Source: Desulfotignum sp. (lineage in GTDB: Bacteria > Desulfobacterota > Desulfobacteria > Desulfobacterales > Desulfobacteraceae). From it: a stretch of 5,343 bases of DNA. Location of the stretch: NCBI GenBank assembly GCA_021737445.1, contig JAIPDY010000240.1:1-5343 (forward strand), in the 5' to 3' direction. Position numbers and translations under genes: made by a program. This document shows positions 1-5,343 of the stretch, one piece after another. The notes below the pieces were generated by a model, which did not search any database, was not told the origin of the DNA, and saw nothing but the letters and a program-made list of their open reading frames with translations. Every line of letters starts with the position of its first letter. Position 1 is the stretch's first letter.

Positions 1-1893
1 GCTGAACAGGGTGTTGAAGGTTTCAACGGATCCGGACAGACCCATGAACCGGGCTATGGATACGGTGACCGGCCGGCCGTTATCCCCGAAATAATCAATC
101 ACCACCCGGCCTGAGAGCATATGGGCATCTTTGGCATGGCAGTCGGTGCAGCCGCCGCTGCCCAGGGCCTTGTCTGCCGGGGCCACGTTGTGGCTGATGG
201 AATAACAGGGAATCCGGCTGACCCAGGTGGTGTCCTTACGGATCTCCAGTTCGGCATGGCCTGACTGCTCTCCGGTATTCCGGGCTGTGCCGGGAGCCGC
301 AATTGTGCCGGTGTTCGTGGTTTTAGCGGGCTGCGGCTTACTGCTGCCTGCCAGGGTGTATAGTTTACCGCCGGTGTGAAAAACCGGTGTCACCGTTGAA
401 AAGCGCCGGTTTTCCGCAAGGGTGCGGGTCAGGGTCCGGAGCATCAGCACCATGTCCTCTTTCCGGTGGAAATCATAGGGGATTTCCCGTTCGCTCATCT
501 GTTCTCTGCACGTGTCATAAGCGGTTTCCACCTCGGACAGAAACAGGGGGTAATAGATGCCGTTGTCATCCCGGTTGGTAAACAGGGTGTTGCGCATGGG
601 ATTCACCGGGGTGATCCGGGGGATGCCGTCCCTGTCTTTGTCCCGGATGATATAGGCGGGTTTCCAGGTTTTGTGGGTGCCGAACCGGCTGGTGTCCCCC
701 TGCCCGTATTTGCCGAACATCCCGGTGTTCAGAAACATCGCCCCTCCGGCGGTGCGGTGCAGTGCCGGGATGTGGCAGGCCTCGCAGGACAGTTTGTCCA
801 GGTGATCTTTGCGGATGGTGTCATGCCGCATTCTTGTGGCGCCTTTGTACCCCTGGGTGTGGCAGTCGCGGCAGGAGCGCATGGAGTTGTCCAGTTCCGG
901 AGCCACCTGGTTGTCTGTGGCATTTCCCTTGGCAAAATTGTGGGTGATGTCCCCGGTGTGGCAGTCGATGCAGGTGAGTCCGGCCAGGTGGTGGACATCC
1001 GGGTTCAAAGGATCGGCCCAGGAGTTGCCGCGTTTGCCTAGCTCAATGGATTCATGGCAGACCAGGCAGTTTGCCGCTTCCGGGCGGAACACCATGTCCG
1101 GCAGGTAAAAAGTGCCGTCCTCATTGAACAACCGCCTGTTGTAGACCACTTCGGGCACTTCTCCCTCACTGACCCGGCCGCGCACCTGGCCGATATCTGC
1201 GGCTGCCACCCCGGCCCATTTGAAGTTCAGGTACTTGATCTGGGTGATCCGCTTCTGGATATGGTACCGGCTGCCGTGGCAGAAAAAGCAGTCCGGCTCG
1301 ATCACACCGGTTTTGTCCCAGCGGCTCTGGTAATAATCCCCGTCCAGGGTGTCTGCCAGCTCCGGATTTTCCGCCAGCCGGCGGTCGTAGCGCTGCCCGT
1401 CCCGGTCAAACTCCAGCAGGCCCCCGCCGGCATGGCAGGCGGCACATCCGGGTTTCTGATATCCGCCTTTGGACTCCGGCACCCGAGCCACAAAATCAAA
1501 CGCGCTCATATCGATCTGATCCGGATGGGTGTTGTGCTTTTTGGCCAGCTGGAAAAACCCGTAGGTGATGAGATTGCCGGTGAGCCCCGTGGATACCAGC
1601 CAGGGGGTGTCCGTGCCGGCAAACCGGCTGTCGCTGGCCTTGTCCCAGTCCATCATGAAATGATAGCCTTTGGAGATGGTGTCCACATCGTGGCAGGCCC
1701 CGCAGGTCTGGCGGGTGGAAAAGGGCTGGTCTGCATTCTCCCCGGTCATGGGGTTGATGATCGCCCCTGTATCGGTGCGCAGATAAAAGGGGGGGCAGGT
1801 GTCGGTGACCGCAGATGCGGCCGGCGGGAATACAAGAAGGCAGAAAAGGGCGGCCGGCAACAACAGCAATTTTTTGACGAATCGGTTTCTCAT
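1..1893 (-). CDS. Exported multiheme (at least octaheme) cytochrome c, 3' end beyond window
   Basis: Probable periplasmic or extracytoplasmic electron carrier or reductase with covalently bound hemes. The frame starts at the ATG at 1893 and stays open for 631 codons to the window edge, so the C-terminus is missing. Residues 1-28 look like a Sec signal peptide: basic start (RNRFVKK), a Leu-rich core, then PPAASA before a likely cleavage site. Eight CXXCH heme sites follow, with first Cys at residues 64, 150, 202, 276, 308, 341, 370 and 582. The seventh reads CEACHIP. Hemes 1-7 are spread over residues 64-374; heme 8 comes after a gap of about 200 residues that includes a Thr/Ala/Gly/Pro-rich stretch near 514-545. 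It is the last visible gene of the operon, 17 nt after its neighbour, with only a weak GAG-type ribosome site. An in-frame TAA just upstream excludes an earlier start. Octaheme reductase-like or electron-transfer cytochrome are both possible; the substrate cannot be told. Confidence 0.92.
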   Translation of the reverse strand, partial: MRNRFVKKLLLLPAALFCLLVFPPAASAVTDTCPPFYLRTDTGAIINPMTGENADQPFSTRQTCGACHDVDTISKGYHFMMDWDKASDSRFAGTDTPWLVSTGLTGNLITYGFFQLAKKHNTHPDQIDMSAFDFVARVPESKGGYQKPGCAACHAGGGLLEFDRDGQRYDRRLAENPELADTLDGDYYQSRWDKTGVIEPDCFFCHGSRYHIQKRITQIKYLNFKWAGVAAADIGQVRGRVSEGEVPEVVYNRRLFNEDGTFYLPDMVFRPEAANCLVCHESIELGKRGNSWADPLNPDVHHLAGLTCIDCHTGDITHNFAKGNATDNQVAPELDNSMRSCRDCHTQGYKGATRMRHDTIRKDHLDKLSCEACHIPALHRTAGGAMFLNTGMFGKYGQGDTSRFGTHKTWKPAYIIRDKDRDGIPRITPVNPMRNTLFTNRDDNGIYYPLFLSEVETAYDTCREQMSEREIPYDFHRKEDMVLMLRTLTRTLAENRRFSTVTPVFHTGGKLYTLAGSSKPQPAKTTNTGTIAAPGTARNTGEQSGHAELEIRKDTTWVSRIPCYSISHNVAPADKALGSGGCTDCHAKDAHMLSGRVVIDYFGDNGRPVTVSIARFMGLSGSVETFNTLFS

Positions 1894-1910
1894 GGGGGCT
1901 TATCTCAGTT

Positions 1911-3065
1911 TCATTTGTCTTCCCGGTGCACCACGGCCATGCATCCCTGGTTGAACAGGTTTCTGGCAAAACACTCGATACTGATGTCCACCCCGAATAC
2001 CATGTGCATGAACATGCTCCGGTTTCCCACGGCAATGCTTTTTCCCGGAAAATCCTGTGCCAGGGTGTGTTCAGGGATGGTATCCATATACCCGGAAAAG
2101 GGAAATTTGATGGCATCTGCATCTTTGTCAAAAAAGCGGTATCCGGCCGGATAGGCAAAGGGCTGGTGTTTTCCGGTGGACACCGTGAGATAAAAGGCAT
2201 CTCCCGGTTCGTTGCAGAACCAGTCCACCCCGTTTTGGCACATGAACCGGGATGCAGGAAAAAACCGTTCTCCCACCCCCTCCACCAGGATCAGGGCGAT
2301 TTTATGATCCGGCAGACGGGAGCGGATCAAAGGTTTGATATCCCGCAGGTCATCCACCCGGCCCAGGGGAGAAAACACCGGCACCAGAAAATTTTTAGCC
2401 GGGATATGAACCGGTTTGCGCAGGGTGGTGCCCATGGTTTTAAACGCATGGCCCTGTCTGGCAGCGAGCAGGAAATCGGGCATCAGATTGGTGTCCTGAT
2501 GGATTTCCAGGTCGTGCTGGGCAGTGGCAAACATCTGGATCCACTGGTCCCTGGACACGATCCTTTCCAGGGTGTCCAAAGAATCCAGAAATGCCATGTC
2601 GTGACGGCTGGGGGCATGGATGCCGCAGTACCGGGCCGACCAGTTGGAGGACACGGCCAGGCCATCCAGGCCGGACAGGTCCATCTCCCCTTTCAGGGGG
2701 ATCATGTCGCCGGTGCCCACGATTACCGGTGTAAAGCCGCTTTTTTCAATGAACCGCTCTGCCTCTTCCATGGCCGATGCAAACAGGCGTTCCCGTTCTT
2801 TCCGGGCATATCTGAAATGCCGGTCTGCAAAAAACTGCTGCACATAGCTTACACACACCAGGTCCGGGTCATACCGGTCGATCAGTTCCAGGGCTGTCCC
2901 TGTGACCCACTGGTTGGCTTTTTCATCCACATCCCCTGGATAGGGGTGCCTGGAAAGGACCCGGGCGGCCATGTCTGCAGCCGGTGATTCACTGGTCTGC
3001 GGCTGTCCGGTTTCCAGATCAAAGGTGTTCTGCCACTCCCGCGCATCTATGATGGCCAGGCTCAT
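1911..3065 (-). CDS. Unrecognised 384-residue protein, possibly a divergent alkaline-phosphatase-superfamily-like protein
   Basis: I do not recognise this protein. It is 384 residues, with no signal peptide, no membrane segment and no CXXCH, so it is probably cytoplasmic. It begins MSLAIIDAREW. Residues 66-120 (DPDLVCVSYVQQ, then D81 and H83, a helical Arg/Glu-rich segment, and PVIVGTGD ending at D120) loosely resemble the second metal-site half of type I phosphodiesterases/alkaline phosphatases, but the usual SDHG motif is replaced by GTGD. Another hydrophobic strand, KIALILVEGVGE, lies at 255-266. The C-terminus (346-378) is rich in Met, Phe and Cys. I chose the ATG at 3065 rather than the in-frame ATG at 3080: it has GGAG 8 nt upstream and forms an ATGA overlap with the radical SAM stop, while the earlier ATG has no ribosome site. 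The overlap suggests translational coupling and a shared task with the radical SAM enzyme. That it is a gene is nearly certain; the fold suggestion is weak. Confidence 0.88.
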   Translation of the reverse strand: MSLAIIDAREWQNTFDLETGQPQTSESPAADMAARVLSRHPYPGDVDEKANQWVTGTALELIDRYDPDLVCVSYVQQFFADRHFRYARKERERLFASAMEEAERFIEKSGFTPVIVGTGDMIPLKGEMDLSGLDGLAVSSNWSARYCGIHAPSRHDMAFLDSLDTLERIVSRDQWIQMFATAQHDLEIHQDTNLMPDFLLAARQGHAFKTMGTTLRKPVHIPAKNFLVPVFSPLGRVDDLRDIKPLIRSRLPDHKIALILVEGVGERFFPASRFMCQNGVDWFCNEPGDAFYLTVSTGKHQPFAYPAGYRFFDKDADAIKFPFSGYMDTIPEHTLAQDFPGKSIAVGNRSMFMHMVFGVDISIECFARNLFNQGCMAVVHREDK

Positions 3066-4081
3066 ATCACACTCTCCCATACGGTTGTCTGTTTGTCATT
3101 CCATCCCACACGGGTGCCCAGCATGGAGATGGCGGTGCCGCAGCAGGTGCAGGTGTTGTCCGGGGCCAGAAACGCATCCAGCCGGTCTCCGGAACATCCC
3201 AGGCTGAACCGCTTGATCACCACTTCCCCGCAGCCGGGGCACAGGGTGTTCACCCACCTGGAACCCACAAAATTATGAAAATAGATATAGGGCAGCAGGC
3301 TCCGGGAGGTTTCCAGGGCCTGGTTCATGCGGTCGATATTGGGGTACACCGATTGTTTCATATTGTGTTCAGGCAGAAGGCGGAACACATGCCAGGGGAT
3401 GTCTTGCCGGATATCATGGATGAACCGGGCAATGTCGAATAGTTCATGGTCATTGACATCCTCGATTACCGGGGAGGCGATCTCCACATGGCAGGTACGG
3501 GAAAAGGTTTCGATATTCCGGAGGATGGGTGCTATATGGGGAATTCCCACAAATTCTTTATAAAAGGCATCGGAAAAGCCCTTCAAGCCGATGTGCACAA
3601 AGGAGAAGATCTCTGCCATCATCTGGGTGGCTTCGGGGGTGATGTACCCATTGGTCAGGCATCCCATGGGAATATCCTGTTTTTCCGCATATTTTTTGAC
3701 CCGCTGAAGGCTGGGCAGTGATACGGCCGGTTCATTCACATTGAACACAATGTTGTGGCATCCCATCTTTTTTGCCATGGCCACCAGTTTTTCCGGTGCA
3801 ATGGTGTACATCACATCCTGGAGCTGTGCCGGATCCTTGCAGGCGATAAACCCGTAGGAACAATACCGGCACCGGAAATTGCACCCGGCCGTACCGATGA
3901 TCATGGAACGCGACCCTGGATACGCATGGTAAAACGGCACCGATTCGATGCGGGACGGCGAATAGGTGCACCACTGGTCTGGCCAGCGCTCTTTTATCTT
4001 CCCGTTTTCTTCTGCAAAATTGCCGCAGAAGCTGCGGCCGTCTGCCAGATCACACCTGCGCTCGCAAAAATGGCATTTCAT
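3062..4081 (-). CDS. Radical SAM enzyme, AmmeMemoRadiSam (AmrS) / PflA-like
   Basis: Radical SAM enzymes use a [4Fe-4S] cluster to cleave S-adenosylmethionine and start radical chemistry; the substrate here is unknown. The 339-residue protein has the cluster motif CNFRCRYC (C67, C71, C74), preceded by IIGTAG. N-terminal cysteines C3, C6, C10 and C19 form a ribbon-like cluster of the CxxCxxxC...CG kind. An NEP motif at 116-118 matches the usual GGEP-type SAM-contact region. TNGY at 143-146, GLKGFSDAFY at 165-174 and IPWHVFRLLPEH at 228-239 match the order of conserved blocks in AmrS/PflA-like proteins. C-terminal CPGC (281-284) and CTCC (311-314) make a second probable zinc site. The residues after the cluster are CSYGFIA rather than the CQN-type seen in canonical members, hinting at a divergent subgroup. 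No AMMECR1 or Memo gene is in the window. The start has AAGGTG 5 nt upstream. Family is firm, the exact subgroup less so. Confidence 0.93.
   Translation of the reverse strand: MKCHFCERRCDLADGRSFCGNFAEENGKIKERWPDQWCTYSPSRIESVPFYHAYPGSRSMIIGTAGCNFRCRYCSYGFIACKDPAQLQDVMYTIAPEKLVAMAKKMGCHNIVFNVNEPAVSLPSLQRVKKYAEKQDIPMGCLTNGYITPEATQMMAEIFSFVHIGLKGFSDAFYKEFVGIPHIAPILRNIETFSRTCHVEIASPVIEDVNDHELFDIARFIHDIRQDIPWHVFRLLPEHNMKQSVYPNIDRMNQALETSRSLLPYIYFHNFVGSRWVNTLCPGCGEVVIKRFSLGCSGDRLDAFLAPDNTCTCCGTAISMLGTRVGWNDKQTTVWESVI
3074..3077 (-). promoter_or_regulatory. Ribosome-binding site of the 384-residue unknown gene
   Basis: GGAG on the minus strand, 8 nt before the ATG at 3065, embedded in the last codons of the radical SAM gene. 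It supports the ATGA-overlapping start over the ATG at 3080, which has no such site. Confidence 0.55.
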
Positions 4082-4086
4082 ACACG

Positions 4087-4092
4087 CACCTT
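4087..4092 (-). promoter_or_regulatory. Ribosome-binding site of the radical SAM gene
   Basis: AAGGTG on the minus strand, 5 nt before the ATG at 4081. It is a good Shine-Dalgarno match and supports that start. It lies inside one arm of a short inverted repeat (4088-4105). Confidence 0.65.
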
Positions 4093-4105
4093 TTTATTGT
4101 AAGGT
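4088..4105 (-). repeat. Short inverted repeat overlapping the radical SAM ribosome site
   Basis: Five-base arms ACCTT and AAGGT with an 8-nt AT-rich loop lie in the 29-nt gap between the methyltransferase and the radical SAM gene. The distal arm as transcribed contains most of the Shine-Dalgarno sequence, so folding could limit translation. The stem is short and probably weak; there is no U-tract typical of a terminator after it. Confidence 0.25.
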
Positions 4106-4110
4106 TTTTC

Positions 4111-4947
4111 TCATGACACATCCCAGTAGACCAGAGCCGACCGGTTGCCTTTGGGCCAGACATATTTGCCGTCATTTTGCCGGGTCAGGTGTTTTGCCAG
4201 CAGTTCCCATAAAAACAGGTCATGGGACGTGTTGTCTGCAAGCCCAAGCCGGTTTTTGGTCTCTTCCATGGCCGCTTCAAAAGAGTCACTGGTCCAGGCC
4301 GGCCAGGTGCCGTCCGCCTCTATGATCACATCCGGATAAATGTCCATCCCCAGAAGCATGTTGTATGCGATCTGGAAATTGGGGCTGTCATAGGGCTGGC
4401 CCCAGACTTTCATGGCAGCCTTTGCCATGACCGCGTCGGCAAACGGTGCCCGCATTACCAGTATGCAGCCTTTGACGGCAGTGGCGGACATTTTTTGAAC
4501 AAACGCGGTGAAATCGGGTTCCCCGTACATGGAATGGGAGGCCAGGATAAAATCATGCGGCCCCGGGTCATCTTCGGGCCAGTTTCCGGTGAAAACCTGG
4601 ATATTGGTGATGTTCATCTCATGGATTTTTTCTTTGAGCACCGCCTGCATGGCCCCGGAGGGTTCCAGTGCGGTGATTTTTGCTGCATAGGGGGAAGCCA
4701 GCATCGACCACTTGCCGGTGCCGGCACCTATATCCAGAAGAGATGATCCCGGGTTGGCTGTGAGTTTGTCCAGGAGAAACTGCCGGGAGGAATCCGGTCT
4801 GGCCCAGCGCTCTTCCACCATTTTGTCGAAATCCCTGGCTTTATCCCGCCAGAAATCTTCATCTTTGGCCTGTTTTTTTGCAAATGCCCGGGTTTGGATT
4901 TCAGATAACTGTTTCCATAATTTTTTCCAGTCGGTCAGTTTTTCCAT
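4111..4947 (-). CDS. Class I SAM-dependent methyltransferase
   Basis: Probable cytoplasmic enzyme moving a methyl group from S-adenosylmethionine to an unidentified acceptor. The 278-residue protein has a Lys/Trp-rich helical N-terminus (1-60), then motif I LLDIGAGTGKWS (70-81), the acidic end of strand 2 in ITALEPSGAM (91-100, E95 expected to bind the ribose), a likely motif at 118-125 (VFTGNWPE), and the strand-4 segment HDFILASHSMY (131-141). The C-terminal third carries several Trp residues and may shape the substrate pocket. I chose the ATG at 4947 because AGGTG lies 4 nt upstream at good spacing. An in-frame ATG at 4986 would add 13 residues, but its AGGA is too close (2 nt) to the start. 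It sits between an ABC-transporter ATPase and a radical SAM enzyme, suggesting it modifies something imported or made by that operon. Fold assignment is strong; the acceptor (small molecule, cofactor or protein) cannot be told. Confidence 0.92.
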   Translation of the reverse strand: MEKLTDWKKLWKQLSEIQTRAFAKKQAKDEDFWRDKARDFDKMVEERWARPDSSRQFLLDKLTANPGSSLLDIGAGTGKWSMLASPYAAKITALEPSGAMQAVLKEKIHEMNITNIQVFTGNWPEDDPGPHDFILASHSMYGEPDFTAFVQKMSATAVKGCILVMRAPFADAVMAKAAMKVWGQPYDSPNFQIAYNMLLGMDIYPDVIIEADGTWPAWTSDSFEAAMEETKNRLGLADNTSHDLFLWELLAKHLTRQNDGKYVWPKGNRSALVYWDVS

Positions 4948-4951
4948 ATAG

Positions 4952-4956
4952 CACCT
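4952..4956 (-). promoter_or_regulatory. Ribosome-binding site of the methyltransferase
   Basis: AGGTG on the minus strand, 4 nt before the ATG at 4947. It matches the AGGAGGTG consensus in register with good spacing, and it decides for this start over the in-frame ATG at 4986, whose AGGA is only 2 nt away. Confidence 0.6.
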
Positions 4957-4962
4957 GTACGT

Positions 4963-4975
4963 TTCAAATTTTGAA
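4963..4975. repeat. 13-nt perfect palindrome before the methyltransferase
   Basis: TTCAAA and TTTGAA flank a single central base, giving perfect 6-bp half-sites in the short gap between the ABC ATPase and the methyltransferase ribosome site. It could be an operator for an internal regulator or a chance AT-rich palindrome. If the longer methyltransferase start is real, these bases are coding. Confidence 0.3.
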
Positions 4976-4998
4976 TGGATTCCCATTTTCCTGTGTTT

Positions 4999-5343
4999 TT
5001 ACATGGCCCGCACAAAAGGCCCTTGCCCGGTGCGGATCACTTCTACGCTGCCCCCGTATGTCCGGGTGAGCAGGTCGCTGGTGATGGTCTGATCAACCGT
5101 GCCCGCGGCAACCAGTCCCCCTTTTTTCATCAGCAGAACCCTGTCCGCCACGGCAGATGCGGCATTGGGGTCATGGGTGGTGAATACCACGGTTTTGCCC
5201 TGTTGCGCGATGGTTTTCATCAACACCAGCATCTGCCGGGAATTGATCAGGTCCAGGTGGGAGCAGGGCTCATCCAGCAGCAGGATTTCCGGTTCCTGGG
5301 CCAGGGACCGGGCCATGTTCACCAGCTGTTTTTCCCCGCTGCT
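4999..5343 (-). CDS. ABC transporter ATP-binding protein, C-terminal part (metal-chelate/B12-type)
   Basis: Cytoplasmic ATPase subunit that would power an importer; only the last 114 codons are present and the 5' end lies beyond the window. The fragment begins inside the ABC signature (SSGEKQLVNMAR), then shows Walker B with the catalytic Glu (ILLLDEP), the D-loop (SHLDL) and the switch His (FTTHD). The tail, with VLLMKKGGLVAAG followed by a segment ending in TYGGSVEVI, is typical of the FecE/FepC/BtuD group that serves iron-siderophore, heme, B12 and other metal-chelate uptake. The Walker A and Q-loop are not visible. The GTG at 5322 is a Val codon inside the signature region, not a start. 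The gene ends at a TAA and the methyltransferase follows 51 nt later (12 nt if its longer start is used), consistent with one operon. The permease and binding-protein genes, if present, would lie upstream. The imported compound is not determined. Confidence 0.93.
   Translation of the reverse strand, partial: SSGEKQLVNMARSLAQEPEILLLDEPCSHLDLINSRQMLVLMKTIAQQGKTVVFTTHDPNAASAVADRVLLMKKGGLVAAGTVDQTITSDLLTRTYGGSVEVIRTGQGPFVRAM

Noticed and set aside
1496..2200. Minus-strand 234-codon open frame crossing the unknown gene and the cytochrome
   Set aside because: It is in a different frame from both real genes, spans their junction, and its product is rich in His/Arg/Pro without motifs. The frame holding the signal peptide and heme motifs is the real one.
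466..2987. Long plus-strand open frames at 466-1041, 1054-2154 and 1926-2987
   Set aside because: They lie opposite the cytochrome and the unknown gene, whose minus-strand frames show CXXCH motifs, a signal peptide, ribosome sites and operon spacing. The plus-strand products have no recognisable domains and arise from GC-biased third positions.
4940..4975. Internal promoter in the gap before the methyltransferase
   Set aside because: A TTGAAA on the minus strand resembles a -35 box, but no TATAAT-like sequence lies 16-18 nt downstream; the nearest TATAT is only about 11 nt away.
4948..4986. Longer methyltransferase N-terminus from the ATG at 4986
   Set aside because: The AGGA before it is too close to the start, while the ATG at 4947 has AGGTG at good spacing. 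It remains possible but is less likely.
4999..5322. Complete small protein starting at the GTG at 5322
   Set aside because: The frame continues upstream through SSGEKQL, the ABC signature, to the window edge, so this is the tail of a larger ATPase and the GTG is an internal Val codon.

Overview
The window looks like a piece of a chromosome from an anaerobic, respiratory, moderately GC-rich bacterium. A sulfate- or metal-reducing member of the Desulfobacterota (Desulfobacterales-like) is the best guess, inferred from the multiheme c-type cytochrome, the radical SAM enzyme and the general protein style. This is inference, since no marker gene is present.

All five genes lie on the minus strand, so transcription runs from high to low coordinates. 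In that order: (1) 4999-5343, the C-terminal part of an ABC transporter ATPase of the iron-siderophore/B12/metal-chelate uptake type, whose 5' end is outside the window; (2) 4111-4947, a class I SAM-dependent methyltransferase; (3) 3062-4081, a radical SAM enzyme with zinc-ribbon-like Cys clusters at both ends, resembling the AmmeMemoRadiSam (AmrS) / PflA-like family; (4) 1911-3065, a 384-residue protein I do not recognise, with at most a faint resemblance to the alkaline-phosphatase/phosphodiesterase fold; (5) 1-1893, an exported multiheme cytochrome c with eight CXXCH motifs in its first 631 residues, whose 3' end is outside the window. This last frame stays open to the window edge.

The genes are packed like one operon. 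Genes 3 and 4 share an ATGA stop/start overlap, gene 5 starts 17 nt after gene 4, gene 3 starts 29 nt after gene 2, and gene 2 starts 51 nt after gene 1 (12 nt if the longer start is used). No promoter or convincing terminator is visible, so the main promoter probably lies upstream of the ABC genes, beyond 5343. The only regulatory-looking items are Shine-Dalgarno sites, a 13-nt perfect palindrome before the methyltransferase and a small inverted repeat over the radical SAM ribosome-binding site.

How the genes cooperate is not known to me. A metal- or cofactor-chelate importer, two SAM-dependent enzymes, an unknown protein and a secreted electron carrier in one unit would fit uptake and processing of a metal or organometallic compound linked to extracytoplasmic redox chemistry. 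This is a hypothesis from gene context only. There are no RNA genes, mobile elements, CRISPR arrays or gene-free stretches over 300 bases.
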